From the NCBI RefSeq assembly GCF_010998615.1, contig NZ_JAAEAH010000002.1, positions 124,001-188,000 of the forward strand: DNA of 64,000 bases. Direction: 5' to 3'. Within the stretch, counting starts at the first letter, position 1. Each line of letters opens with the position of its first letter. The notes beneath the pieces were generated by a model. That model ran no database searches. It was not told where the DNA came from and was given only the letters and a program-made list of their open reading frames with translations. A program made the translations under genes and the position numbers. Shown here piece by piece: positions 25,132 through 38,556 of the stretch. Source of the DNA: Myxococcus sp. CA023. Its GTDB lineage: Bacteria > Myxococcota > Myxococcia > Myxococcales > Myxococcaceae.

Positions 25132-26276
25132 GGGCGTGGAGCACGGGGCTCGCCGTTCTGCTCCTCGCGGGCTGCCGCTCGCAGAGCGATCCGGGGCCGC
25201 AGGGAGGCCAGGAGGCCACGAACCAGCCCATGCCGGTGGAGGTGGAGCGCCTGGCCCCCGCCGAGGTGCGCGAGTCCAACGAGTACCTGGGCGCGCTCAT
25301 CTCCCGCAGCAGCATCACCGTCTATCCGCAGGTCGCGGGTTACGTGAAGGCGATTCCGCTCGAGCCAGGAGCACGCGTCCAACAGGGTGAAGTGCTGCTC
25401 GTGGTGGACCCCCGGCGAGAAAGCGCGGGCCTGCGCGCCACCCAGGCGCAGCAAGCCGCCGCCATGGCGCAGCGAGAGTACGCCCAACAGACGCGCAAGC
25501 GCAGCGCGCAACTGCTGAAGGAGGGACTCCAGAGCCGCCAGGACCATGACCAGGCGGTGGCGCAGGCACTGCAAGCCGAGGCCAACGCGCATGCCATCGA
25601 AGCCCAGGTGCAGGCCCAGGAGGTCCAGCTCGGCTTCTACGAAGTGAGCGCGCCCTTCGCCGGCATCGTGGGCGATTACCCGGTGAACGTGGGCGACTTC
25701 GTGACGCAGCAGACGGTCCTCACCACACTGGACCAGAGCAACACGCTGGAGCTGTCCGTCCAGATTCCCGTCGAGCGGGCAGGCACCGTCCGGGTGGGCA
25801 CCACGCCAGTGGAGGTGTTGGACCCGGAGGGCCGGCTCGTGGTGTCCGCGCCGGTGTTCTTCGTAGCGCCCACGCCCAACGCCACCACGCAGCTGGTGGA
25901 GATACGCGGCGTCTTCGAGAACACCGTGGGCCTGCGCGCGGGACAGTTCGTGCGCGCCCGGGTCGTCTATGCCACGCGGGAAGCCTTGCGCGTCCCGACC
26001 TCCGCCGTCACCCGCATCAGCAGCCAGGCCTTCGTGTTCGTGGTGCAGGACTCGGACGCGGGCACCGTGGCGCAGCGGGCGCCGGTGAGCCTGGGCCTCG
26101 TCTCCGGCAATGACTACGAGGTGACGGGCGGACTGGACGCGGGCACGCCCGTGGTGCTCAGCGGCATCCAGCTGCTCCGCGATGGCCAGCCCATCCAACC
26201 CAAGGCCCCCTCGCGCAAGCCACCTCATGGCGTGGGCGGCAGCGGCGCCGACGGCGGCACCCCGCCGGAACAGTGA
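25119..26276 (+). CDS. RND efflux periplasmic adaptor (membrane fusion protein)
   Basis: 385 residues, lipoprotein signal (VLLLAGC), like AcrA/MexA. Biotinyl-lipoyl half-motifs (YVKAIPLEPGARVQQGEVLLVVDP and APFAGIVGDYPVNVGDFV) flank a long alpha-hairpin (about 105-175). A beta-barrel and membrane-proximal domain follow (FVRARVVYATREALRVPTSAV). Its start lies inside the tolC-like gene and its stop is 9 bp before the pump gene. It links the inner-membrane pump to the outer channel. Confidence 0.93.
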   Translation: MRLVRAWSTGLAVLLLAGCRSQSDPGPQGGQEATNQPMPVEVERLAPAEVRESNEYLGALISRSSITVYPQVAGYVKAIPLEPGARVQQGEVLLVVDPRRESAGLRATQAQQAAAMAQREYAQQTRKRSAQLLKEGLQSRQDHDQAVAQALQAEANAHAIEAQVQAQEVQLGFYEVSAPFAGIVGDYPVNVGDFVTQQTVLTTLDQSNTLELSVQIPVERAGTVRVGTTPVEVLDPEGRLVVSAPVFFVAPTPNATTQLVEIRGVFENTVGLRAGQFVRARVVYATREALRVPTSAVTRISSQAFVFVVQDSDAGTVAQRAPVSLGLVSGNDYEVTGGLDAGTPVVLSGIQLLRDGQPIQPKAPSRKPPHGVGGSGADGGTPPEQ

Positions 26277-26285
26277 GGGGCCGCC

Positions 26286-29200
26286 ATGTTCACCGACTTC
26301 TTCATCCGCCGTCCCGTCTTCGCCAGCGTGGTGTCCATCATCATCACCCTGGTGGGGGCCATCTCCATCCCCATCCTGCCCGTCGAGCAATACCCTGACC
26401 TGTCGTTGCCCGTGGTGCAGGTGACGGCGACGTACATCGGCGCCTCCGCGGAAACAGTGGAGAGCGCCGTCACCACCGTGATGGAGCGGCAGCTCAACGG
26501 CGTGGAGGGCATGCGTTACATCTCCTCCACCAGCAGCAACACGGGCGTGAGCACCATCACCGTCACCTTCGACCCAGGACGGGACTTGGACATCGCCGCG
26601 GTGGACGTCCAGAACCGCGTGGCCACCGCGTCCGCGCAGCTCCCGGCCGCCGTCAACGCGCTGGGCGTCACCATCACCAAGGCCCAGACGCAGCTGCTCA
26701 TGGCCTTCGGCCTGTTCGACGAGGAGAACCGTTACGAGACGGGCTTCCTCAGCAACTACGCGGACGTCTTCATCCGGGACGCGCTGTTGCGCGTGACGGG
26801 CGTGGGCGACGTGCGAATTTTCGGCGAGCGGCGCTTCGCCATGCGGCTGTGGCTGGACCCCTCGGAGCTGGCGCGGCGTGGGCTCGCCGCCACGGACGTG
26901 GTGAACGCCCTGCGCGCGCAGAACGTTCAAATCGGCGCGGGACAGGTGGGACAGCCGCCCGCGCCGCCGGGACAGACGTACCAGTTCACGGTGCGCGTGC
27001 TGGGGCAGCTCACGTCCGCGGAGGAGTTCGGCAACATCGTGGTGCAGCAGGGGCCGGACGGCTCGCTGGTGCGGCTGAAGGACGTGGGCCGCGCGGAGCT
27101 GGGCGCGGAGAACTACGGACAGCTCTTGCGCTTCAACGGCCGTGAGGCCGTGGGCCTGGGCATCTTCCAGCTCCCCGGCTCCAACGCGCTGGAGGTGCGC
27201 GACGGCATCGTCGCTGAGCTGGAGCGGCTGAAGGGCAACTTCCCGCCGGGCATGCGCTACCAGCGCGCCTTCGACACCACGGCGGCGGTGCAGGCCTCCA
27301 TCGAGGAGGTGCTGGTGACGCTGGGTGAGGCCATCTTCCTGGTGGTGCTGGTCATCTTCATCTTCCTGCACGGCTGGCGCAGCGTGCTGGTGGTGGCCAC
27401 CACGCTGCCCGTGTCGCTGGTGGGCACCTTCCTCTTCGTCAACGCGTTCGGCTTCTCCATCAACACGCTGACGCTCTTCGGCCTCACGCTGGCCACGGGC
27501 CTGGTGGTGGATGACGCCATCATCGTCATCGAGAACGTCGAGCGCACCATGGAGCAGGACAACGTGGGCCCTCGCGAGGCCACCCACCGGGGAATGAAGC
27601 AGGTCGCCGGCGCGCTGGTGGCCATTGCCCTGGTGCTGTCCGCGGTGTTCGTGCCGGTGTCCTTCTTCCCCGGCACCACCGGCATCATCTACCGGCAGTT
27701 CGCCCTCACCCTGGCCTTCTCCATCAGCCTGTCCGCGCTGGTGGCGCTCACCCTGTCCCCCGCGCTGTGCGCCATCCTGCTGCGGCCCCACGAAGGCCAG
27801 AAGTGGAAGGTCTTCCGCATGTTCGACCGGGGGCTCGACGCGTTCCGCGACGCCTACGGCCGGATGTTGGCGAAGCTCATCGGACCGCTGCGCTGGCCGG
27901 TGGTCATCGCCTTCGTCGTGTGTCTGGCCGGCACCATCCTGGTGTACCACCTCACGCCCACCGGCTTCATCCCGGGCGAGGACCAGGGCTACCTCATCAT
28001 CGCCGTGCAGGGACCGGAGGGCACGTCGCTGGACTACACGCGCAATGTGCTGATCCAAGCGGAAGACGTGCTGCGCCAGCAGCCGGAGGTCGCGGACATC
28101 TTCACCGTGGGCGGCTTCTCGCTGCTGGGCACGGGCGTCAACTACGGCACCCTCTTCGTCAACCTGCACCTGTGGGACGAGCGCAAGCGGCCGGACCAGA
28201 GCGTGGCGGGACTGGTGGAGCGCCTGCGACGCCCGCTGATGGCCATTGGCGGCGCGCGCGTGTTGCCCTTCGAGCCCCCCGCCATCCGCGGCGTGGGCAG
28301 CGTGGGCGGCTTCGAGTTCGTGCTGGAGGACCAGCAAGGCGGCCGAACGCTCGCTCAGCTCGCGCAGACGACGGACATGCTGGTGGGCGCGGCCAGCCAG
28401 AACCCCGGCCTGCGCGGTGTCTTCTCCTCCTACACCGCCAACACGCCACTCCTGGACGTGCAGGTGGACCGGGAGAAGGCCCTGGCGATGGGCGTCCCGC
28501 TGGACGGCGTCTTCTCCACGCTGCAAGTCTACCTGGGCAGCCAGTACGTGAATGACTTCACCTTCGCCAGCCGCGTGTACCGGGTGTACGTGCAGGCCGC
28601 CGTCCCGTTCCGCAACGAGCCGCGCGACATCGACGCGCTCTACGTCCGCTCCGCGAAGGGAGAGATGGTGCCGCTGGAGTCGCTGGTGCAGGTGCGGCCC
28701 ATCACCAGCGCGCAGAACATCCAGCACTACAACCTGTATCGCTCGGCGACCATCAACGGGCAGGCCGCGCCGGGCTCCAGCTCCGGGCAGGCCCTGGACA
28801 CGATGGAGGCGGTGGCGCGCAAGACGTTGCCCGTGGGCTACACCTTCGAATGGACGGGCCTGTCCCAGGAGCAGAAGGAGGCGGGCCGCAGCGTGCTGCT
28901 CATCTTCGGGCTGGGCGTCGTCTTCGTCTTCCTGGTGCTGTCCGCGCAGTACGAGAGCTTCGCCCTGCCCCTGGTCATCCTCCTGGGCGTCCCCGTGGCC
29001 ATGCTGGGCGCGCTGGGGCTGCAGAATTTGCGCGGCCTCCAGAACGACGTGTTCTGCCAGGTCGGGCTCGTCATGCTGGTAGGCTTGGCCAGCAAGAACG
29101 CCATCCTCATCGTCGAGTTCGCCGAGCAGCTCCGCCACGAAGGCCGAAGCGTCGTGGACGCCGCCATCCACTCCGCCCAGACGCGCCTGCGGCCCATCCT

Positions 29201-29447
29201 GATGACGTCCTTCGCGTTCCTCATGGGCGTGGTGCCGCTGATGCTGGCCTCGGGGGCGGGGGCCTCCGCGCGCAAGTCCCTGGGCACCACCGTGTTCGGC
29301 GGCATGCTGCTGTCCACCTTCGTGAACCTCATCTTCATCCCCGTGCTGTACGTGGTGCTGGAGGCCGCCAGGCTCCGCGTCCGCGGGCATGGCGATGTCA
29401 ACACGCCGCCGCCCTCCGTCCGCCCTCCGGAGCCCCACGCACCCTGA
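26286..29447 (+). CDS. RND multidrug efflux permease (HAE1/AcrB type)
   Basis: 1053 residues, the normal size for AcrB/MexB. Begins MFTDFFIRRPVFASVVSII; twelve membrane helices with two large periplasmic loops are evident. Proton-relay residues are present in TM4 (LATGLVVDDAIIVIENV, with the double Asp). GLASKNAILIVEFAEQL marks TM10. It exports lipophilic drugs or endogenous metabolites by proton antiport. The three genes form one operon; no TetR or MarR repressor gene is adjacent, so regulation is from elsewhere. Confidence 0.95.
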   Translation: MFTDFFIRRPVFASVVSIIITLVGAISIPILPVEQYPDLSLPVVQVTATYIGASAETVESAVTTVMERQLNGVEGMRYISSTSSNTGVSTITVTFDPGRDLDIAAVDVQNRVATASAQLPAAVNALGVTITKAQTQLLMAFGLFDEENRYETGFLSNYADVFIRDALLRVTGVGDVRIFGERRFAMRLWLDPSELARRGLAATDVVNALRAQNVQIGAGQVGQPPAPPGQTYQFTVRVLGQLTSAEEFGNIVVQQGPDGSLVRLKDVGRAELGAENYGQLLRFNGREAVGLGIFQLPGSNALEVRDGIVAELERLKGNFPPGMRYQRAFDTTAAVQASIEEVLVTLGEAIFLVVLVIFIFLHGWRSVLVVATTLPVSLVGTFLFVNAFGFSINTLTLFGLTLATGLVVDDAIIVIENVERTMEQDNVGPREATHRGMKQVAGALVAIALVLSAVFVPVSFFPGTTGIIYRQFALTLAFSISLSALVALTLSPALCAILLRPHEGQKWKVFRMFDRGLDAFRDAYGRMLAKLIGPLRWPVVIAFVVCLAGTILVYHLTPTGFIPGEDQGYLIIAVQGPEGTSLDYTRNVLIQAEDVLRQQPEVADIFTVGGFSLLGTGVNYGTLFVNLHLWDERKRPDQSVAGLVERLRRPLMAIGGARVLPFEPPAIRGVGSVGGFEFVLEDQQGGRTLAQLAQTTDMLVGAASQNPGLRGVFSSYTANTPLLDVQVDREKALAMGVPLDGVFSTLQVYLGSQYVNDFTFASRVYRVYVQAAVPFRNEPRDIDALYVRSAKGEMVPLESLVQVRPITSAQNIQHYNLYRSATINGQAAPGSSSGQALDTMEAVARKTLPVGYTFEWTGLSQEQKEAGRSVLLIFGLGVVFVFLVLSAQYESFALPLVILLGVPVAMLGALGLQNLRGLQNDVFCQVGLVMLVGLASKNAILIVEFAEQLRHEGRSVVDAAIHSAQTRLRPILMTSFAFLMGVVPLMLASGAGASARKSLGTTVFGGMLLSTFVNLIFIPVLYVVLEAARLRVRGHGDVNTPPPSVRPPEPHAP

Positions 29448-29516
29448 GTGCTGACCAGCGGCCTGGGGGCCCACTGGATGCCCCGCCGGAGGGGCTTCGT
29501 TATCCTGCGGGGTGCC

Positions 29517-31379
29517 ATGTCTCACTTCCCGTCACGCGATGACCGGCGGCGCCAGCGGCTGTATGCACTCAAACGTGCGCCCGGGCTCCGGCACCATGGC
29601 AACACCGCGCTGCTCCAACTGCTGGGCAAGGGCCAGGACGTGTCCTGGGCTCGCGGCGAGGTGCTGTGCCGGGAAGGCGAGCCCCCCGAGGGATTCTCCC
29701 TTCTCCTGGAGGGCGAGTTGGAGGTCATGCGCGGTGACGCGCTCCTGATGACGCTCCAGCCCGGCACGCCCCTGGGACTGGAGGCGCTGTCGAGCGGCAG
29801 CAACGCCTTCACCATCCGCGCGACGACGGACTCCGAGGGCCTCTTCTTTCCGAAGGACGCTGTCGCGAGCCTGCTGCACGCGCCCACCGGCGTGCAGGAG
29901 CGGCCCCGTCCGCCAGCGGAGGTCATCGCCTTCGAGAGCGACGTGCGCGGCGCGCCCCTGTCCTCCCTCATCGAGTTGGTGGCGAAGGTCATCCACCGTG
30001 ACTTCGGAGACCGCGTGCTGCTGCTCCGGAGCGCACCGGGCGGGCATGACGCGCCCGTCACGAAGGGGGCGGATGGCGTCCTGCGCGCCACACTGCCTCC
30101 AGCGGAAGCTGGCGGTCCCGGACTGCTGACCCCATCGGTGCTCCAACGGCTCACGGCCGAGCACGGCCTCCACTACGCCCTGCTCGACGGCTGCGGCGTA
30201 GCGGACGCCGGGATGACAGGCAAGACGGCGCGGCTGGTGACGACGCTGGACGCGCGGCAGACGTCGGCCCCTCGCGTGCTTCCCACCGTGGTGGTGGAGC
30301 CCCGCCGTGCGTCACACGCGTCGGAGCTGAGTGGCCAGTCGCTGCATCCCCAGTGGCTGCCGCCCTGTCCCTTGCGGTTGAGCATGGACAGGATGGCGCG
30401 GGTGCTCGTGGATGACCGTCCGTTGGACGCCACGGTGCTGAGCCCCGGCGAGCGGGACGCGCTCTCCCGCTGGGCCCGTGCCCTCACCCACCGGCGCGTG
30501 GGCCTAGCGCTCAGCGGCGGCGGCGTGTGGGGCTTCTATCACGTCCACATCCTGCGCTGGCTGGTGAGCCAGGGCGTGCCCATCGACATCGTCAGCGGCG
30601 CCAGCATGGGCTCGCTGGTGGGCGCGTATTTCTGCGGCAGCGCGCTGGATGGGCACGACGGGATGGGAGGACTGCGACGGCTGGAGGAGCGAGCAATGAG
30701 CCGGCAGCTCACCCTGGCCGCCACGGCCGCCATCGTGACCACGTATTCGCTGGAGCGCTTCGTGGAGCAGGACCTGGGCCGGCTCTGCCTGGAGGAAATG
30801 GCCATCCGCTTCCTGCCCGTGACGACGGACCTGACCAGCGGAGACTGCGTGGCGCTGGAGCAGGGGCCGGTGGCCCTGGCGGTGCGCGCCAGTGGCTCGG
30901 CGCCGGGTATCTGGGGCCCCACGGTGGTGCCTCCCGCGCGGTACGTGGACGGCGCCTTCACCAGCATGGTGCCCGCACACGTGCTGTTGAACGCGGGCGC
31001 GGACGTCATCTTCTCCAGCAACATCTTCCCCTTCGGCGTCCGGCATGCGTCCCCGCGGCGGCAGTCCGGCCTGGGGCGATTCCTGGCGGGACTCAATCCG
31101 GTGGCCCGCGCGCTGGACCTGGCGGCCAGTGGCGTGCTGCTATTGCACCGCAGTGGTGACGTGGAGAGCCTGCTCGCGGACGTCCGCTACGACATCCAAT
31201 CCGCGGAGGCGCCGCTGCTGACCGCCATGGAGTTCACCAAGGCCCGGGACATCCTCGGACGGGCGGCGGAGGATGCTTCGCTCGCGAAGCGGCTGGAGGA
31301 GATGAAGCAGCACTGGCTCCAGGTCAAAGCCCGGGGTGCCCGTGCCCACGCGCATCCAGGAGGACAGCAAGCCGCATGA
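29517..31379 (+). CDS. Patatin-like phospholipase with cyclic-nucleotide-binding domain
   Basis: 620 residues from the ATG at MSHFPSRDDRRR. Residues about 35-120 are a CRP-type cNMP-binding domain (LGKGQDVSWARGEVLCREGEPPEGFSLLLEGELEV). The catalytic domain has the patatin oxyanion loop LALSGGGVWG, nucleophile GASMG and the Asp in YVDGAFTS. The layout resembles neuropathy-target-esterase-like lysophospholipases. The stop overlaps the FabH-like start by four bases. It probably releases fatty acids from phospholipids in response to a ligand, feeding the synthase and acyltransferase encoded next. Confidence 0.9.
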   Translation: MSHFPSRDDRRRQRLYALKRAPGLRHHGNTALLQLLGKGQDVSWARGEVLCREGEPPEGFSLLLEGELEVMRGDALLMTLQPGTPLGLEALSSGSNAFTIRATTDSEGLFFPKDAVASLLHAPTGVQERPRPPAEVIAFESDVRGAPLSSLIELVAKVIHRDFGDRVLLLRSAPGGHDAPVTKGADGVLRATLPPAEAGGPGLLTPSVLQRLTAEHGLHYALLDGCGVADAGMTGKTARLVTTLDARQTSAPRVLPTVVVEPRRASHASELSGQSLHPQWLPPCPLRLSMDRMARVLVDDRPLDATVLSPGERDALSRWARALTHRRVGLALSGGGVWGFYHVHILRWLVSQGVPIDIVSGASMGSLVGAYFCGSALDGHDGMGGLRRLEERAMSRQLTLAATAAIVTTYSLERFVEQDLGRLCLEEMAIRFLPVTTDLTSGDCVALEQGPVALAVRASGSAPGIWGPTVVPPARYVDGAFTSMVPAHVLLNAGADVIFSSNIFPFGVRHASPRRQSGLGRFLAGLNPVARALDLAASGVLLLHRSGDVESLLADVRYDIQSAEAPLLTAMEFTKARDILGRAAEDASLAKRLEEMKQHWLQVKARGARAHAHPGGQQAA

Positions 31380-32344
31380 TTCCCGTTCGCATCATGGGCA
31401 CCGCCAGTGTCCTTCCCGGCCCCGCCGTGACGACCGCGGAACTGTGCGCGCGCGTGGGACGTGACGCCGCGGAGGTGGAACGGAAGACGGGCATCCGCAC
31501 CCGCCACTTCGCGCCACCGGGGACGAAGGCCGCGGACGTGGCGGCACAGGCGCTGCGCGGCGCGCTGGACGCGGCGGGACTGGAGGCCCGGGCCCTGCGC
31601 CGCATCCTCTGCGTCACCTCCATGGGCGGCGACGTCACCACGCCCGCCACCGCCAACCGCGTGGCAGCGGCGCTGGGCCTGTCGGGAAGCTGCGACGCGA
31701 TGGACCTGAGCAACGCCTGCATGGGCTTCCTGAGCGCCTTCGACCTGGCGGCGCGCTCAGTGGCCACGGGGCTGGGGCCGGTGGGCATCGTGTCCGTGGA
31801 GCTGCTGTCGCGCACCACCACGCCCGAGGAGCCCCGCCCCTACCTGGTGCTGGGCGACGCCGCCGCCGCCGCCGTGATGGGCGCGGGCCGTTCGGGAGAA
31901 GGCGTCCTGGGCGTGGCCCTGGGCAATGACGGCACGCTGCCCACGGACGTGGTGCTGGAGAACCCGACGGCCACCGGCAAGCTGGAGCGGATGCGCTTCC
32001 TGACGCCCAGTCAGGAGATGACCCGCGTCGCGCTGGATGCGCTGGTACGGGCGGCGCGCGCGGCGTTGGACGAGGCGGGCGTGGCCCTTCGCGACGTCGA
32101 GTGGGTGCTCACGCACCAGCCGAATGGCAGCATGCTGGAGGCCATCCTCCAGGCGCTGGAGGTGTCACCGGAGCGGAGCGTACGCGTGGTGGACACGGTG
32201 GGCAGCGTGGGCTCGGCCTCGCTGGGCACCAGCCTGGACCGGCTGCTGCGCACGCGTCCGGTGAAGCCAGGGCACCGCATCCTCCTGGTGGGCGTGGGCG
32301 CGGGCGTGGCCCACGGCGCGGTGCTCTACCAGGTGGGCGGATGA
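31376..32344 (+). CDS. FabH-like 3-oxoacyl-ACP synthase III
   Basis: 322 residues. Thiolase fold of the KASIII class: the nucleophile Cys in DLSNACMGF, the His in THQPNGSM. At the third catalytic position the usual GNTSAAS motif reads GSVGSAS, so the Asn is replaced. This suggests altered specificity, as in ketosynthase-III enzymes that form C-C or ester bonds rather than starting fatty acid synthesis. Overlaps both neighbours (ATGA). Confidence 0.85.
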   Translation: MIPVRIMGTASVLPGPAVTTAELCARVGRDAAEVERKTGIRTRHFAPPGTKAADVAAQALRGALDAAGLEARALRRILCVTSMGGDVTTPATANRVAAALGLSGSCDAMDLSNACMGFLSAFDLAARSVATGLGPVGIVSVELLSRTTTPEEPRPYLVLGDAAAAAVMGAGRSGEGVLGVALGNDGTLPTDVVLENPTATGKLERMRFLTPSQEMTRVALDALVRAARAALDEAGVALRDVEWVLTHQPNGSMLEAILQALEVSPERSVRVVDTVGSVGSASLGTSLDRLLRTRPVKPGHRILLVGVGAGVAHGAVLYQVGG

Positions 32345-33111
32345 AACAGGCGGGCGGTTGGCCCCTGACGGCATGGCTGACCACATTCCGGCTGCTGCGC
32401 CGGTATCACCGCTACGAGGTGGTGAACCTGGAGCCGCTGCTCCGTCCCGGCGCGAAGCTCATCGTCGGTTACCACGGGCGCCCCCTGGCCGTGGACCTGT
32501 GCATGCTGACGGTGACGCTCCACGAACGCCTGGGCTATCTGCCGCACGGCGTGGCGCACGGCGCGTTCGATTCGATTCCGGGCATGCGCACGGTGGCGGA
32601 CGGGCTGGGCTTCGTCACAAGGGATGACCCGCGGCTGGCGGAGGCGGTGGCGCGCGGCGAGCACGTGTTGTTGCAGCCAGGAGGCACGCGCGAGGGCTGC
32701 CGTGACTTCCGCCACCGCTACCGCGTCGACTGGGGCGAGCGAATGGGCTACCTGCGCCTGGCGGTGCGCTACCGGCTGCCGATTGTCCCCGTGGGCGGCA
32801 GCGGCATGGACGACGCGTACGTGGGCCTCAACGACGGGTACGCGCTGGGCCGGCGGGTGGGCATGCCCGCGCGGCTGCCGCTGTGGCTGGGCGTGGGTGC
32901 CACGGGCCTGTGGCCCTTGTCGCTTCCCTTCCCCGTGAAGATGACGCAGTGGGTGGGCGAGCCGCTGACGCGCCACCTGGAGCCAGGCTTCGACGCGGGC
33001 AACCGGGACGCGATGCGCGCGGTGCATCAGGAAGTGGCGGACGCGGTGCAGGGGCTGCTCGACAAGGCTCGCGACGTGGACAAGGGCAGCACACGGAAGG
33101 CAGTGCAATGA
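32341..33111 (+). CDS. Lysophospholipid/diacylglycerol acyltransferase-like protein
   Basis: 256 residues. YHGRPLAVD stands where acyltransferases have the catalytic His-x-Asp block, and LLQPGGTREG resembles the second (EGTR) motif. LPIVPVGGSGMDDAY and the terminal helices also fit the DGAT/MGAT-like LPLAT branch. The ATG overlaps the fabH-like stop and the stop overlaps the next start. It should transfer an acyl chain, possibly the product of the upstream synthase. Confidence 0.8.
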   Translation: MKQAGGWPLTAWLTTFRLLRRYHRYEVVNLEPLLRPGAKLIVGYHGRPLAVDLCMLTVTLHERLGYLPHGVAHGAFDSIPGMRTVADGLGFVTRDDPRLAEAVARGEHVLLQPGGTREGCRDFRHRYRVDWGERMGYLRLAVRYRLPIVPVGGSGMDDAYVGLNDGYALGRRVGMPARLPLWLGVGATGLWPLSLPFPVKMTQWVGEPLTRHLEPGFDAGNRDAMRAVHQEVADAVQGLLDKARDVDKGSTRKAVQ

Positions 33112-33935
33112 AGGAAGGTGAGGGTTCCGAGGCGCGACAGTGGGCGCTCATCCTGGGAGCTTCGTCTGGCACGGGCGCGGCCATCGCGGAGGCAGTGACT
33201 CGGAAGCCCGGGTTGAATGTCTTCGGTGTCCACCGGGGCCGGTACGCGGACGGTGCCGTGCAGTTGGAGCAGCGGGTGCGGGACGCCGGTGGACTCAGTG
33301 TGATGTGGCAGGCGGACGCGTCGTCTCCAGAGGCCGCTGAGGCAGGCGTGGCGGCGCTGCGGGACGTCGCCGGGCCTCGGAGCGTGAAGCTCTTCGTGCA
33401 TTCGATTGCGGGGGCGTCGGTGGGGCGATTCCTGTCCGAGGGCGAGGACCGACTGCACGCGCGGCGCATCCGCCGGACCTTCGACACGATGGCGCACTCG
33501 TTTGTCTTCTGGGTGCAGGCCCTGGTGAATGAAGACATGTTGGCGCCGGAGGCCCGGCTTCTCGGTCTGCAGAACCCGCTGGATGAAACGCACCTGGGGA
33601 ACACAGGGCTCATCAGCGCGTCGAAGGCGGCGCTGGAGATGTACGTGCGCTACCTGGCCATGGAGCTGGGACCGCGAGGACACCGCGTGAACCTGCTGAA
33701 GTTCGGCACGGTGATGACGCCCGCGCTGAAGCACGTGTACTCGCCCGGGGCCCTGGCGCGCCTGGAGGCGGCCCACGCGAGGATGAATCCCGCGGGACGC
33801 ATGGGCACCGTGGAGGATGTGGCCCGCTTCGTCACGGTGCTCACCGGTGAGGAGGCAGGCTGGTTCAACGGAGCCACCATCGACTTCACTGGCGGGATGA
33901 CGCTGCGGCTGTTGGACCTGGTGCTGAATCCGTGA
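33108..33935 (+). CDS. Short-chain dehydrogenase/reductase, enoyl-reductase-like
   Basis: 275 residues with a Rossmann glycine motif (LILGASSGTGAAIAEAV) and the C-terminal half similar to FabI (SKAALEMYVRYLAMELGPRGHRVNLLKFG). The active-site Lys in SASK is kept, but the partner Tyr is missing: neither four nor seven residues before Lys is Tyr (Ile and Thr respectively). Another Tyr or water would have to donate the proton. Fourth gene of the overlapping lipid operon. Confidence 0.85.
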   Translation: MKEGEGSEARQWALILGASSGTGAAIAEAVTRKPGLNVFGVHRGRYADGAVQLEQRVRDAGGLSVMWQADASSPEAAEAGVAALRDVAGPRSVKLFVHSIAGASVGRFLSEGEDRLHARRIRRTFDTMAHSFVFWVQALVNEDMLAPEARLLGLQNPLDETHLGNTGLISASKAALEMYVRYLAMELGPRGHRVNLLKFGTVMTPALKHVYSPGALARLEAAHARMNPAGRMGTVEDVARFVTVLTGEEAGWFNGATIDFTGGMTLRLLDLVLNP

Positions 33936-34005
33936 GGTCAGCCCTGTCCGATGGCCGAGAGACAGGAATCGGCATCTCCCTCAAGACAGACATGTGCGTC
34001 GGCCG

Positions 34006-34874
34006 TCAGGCCCGTGCGTCTTGCTCCGGCATCCGGAACGACAGACAGTAATAAAACGGCGCCACCTGCTCCTCGGTGACGTCGAACGCCCCCGAAGGCA
34101 GCAGCTCCCGGGGGCAGTGTGGATCCCACGAGTAGAACGTCATCGCGCGGAACGCGGCGCGCTGGAACAGCGAGGGCCGGAAGGCCGGGTCCATTTGCTC
34201 GTCCACGACCACCAGCGGCGTGCCCGGCTTCGCCACGCGCGCCATCTCCGCCAGGGCCCGCTCGGGTGCCCGGTAGCCGCCAATGCCTCCCACGTGAAAC
34301 ACCCGGTCGAACGACGCATCCGGGAACGGCAGCGCGTGCGCATCCGCCATCATCAGCCGCACGCCCGCATAACCACCAGACCGCAACCGCCGCTTGCAGT
34401 GCTTGAGCATGCCCTCGCTCAGGTCCACGCCCCACACGTCCACGTCGAGCCCCGGCGGCAAGCCGTCGCGCAGGAGCGGCAGGTTCGCCCCCGAGCCCAC
34501 GCCCACCTCCAGCACCCGCACCGGGCTCCCGTCCTCGTGCGGCGTCAGCGAGCCGAGCTCCACACGGCGCATGTACCCCGCGCGCATCCGCGCTTCCGAG
34601 ACAGATTGAAACAGCGGTGTCAGCAGCTTCGTCAGCGGGTCATGCAACACCGGCAGCCCGTCGTAGATGATGCGCATCAGCCGGTCCGTACCGCGCACCG
34701 CGTCCTCGCGATACAGCCGCGCCATGCCGCGCGCCACGCTCCACGCCTCGCCGCAGCCACCGCAACGCAGCCACCCATCGCGGATGCATCCGTCCGCCTC
34801 GAGCCCGTGGAACACCAGCGCCCCACCACATGCGGGACACGCCAGCAACGCCACGTCCCGGACGCGCACACCGT

Positions 34875-34878
<4 letters not shown>
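34006..34878 (-). CDS. Class I SAM-dependent methyltransferase with zinc-ribbon-like N-terminus
   Basis: 290 residues. N-terminus has two CxxC pairs (CPACGG, CGGCGE) as in Trm112-like or RlmA-type zinc ribbons. The Rossmann core shows motif I LEVGVGSGANL, acidic end GVDLSEGM, and MADAHALPFPDASFDRVF. C-terminal extension ends FYYCLSFRMPEQDARA. Small-molecule or quinone/tetrapyrrole methylation are both possible. The ATG overlaps the stop of the giant kinase gene. Confidence 0.85.
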
Positions 34879-38414
<3,536 letters not shown>

Positions 38415-38556
38415 CAGAGGGGGGCCGCCCGCCCCCCCGATGATAACGGGAACCCCTGGCGGCGGTAGGACTGATTCCAGACGCACCGTAATCCCCGGCT
38501 CACCGGGCAAATAAGGCGAGCCCGGGCGGCAGGTCAGCCACTACCCAGGTGCGGGC

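Noticed and set aside
24669-29525. A 1618-residue open frame opposite the efflux operon
   Set aside because: It mirrors three clear efflux genes on the other strand; its composition (His, Arg, Gln, Ala) is that of an antisense frame in GC-rich DNA.
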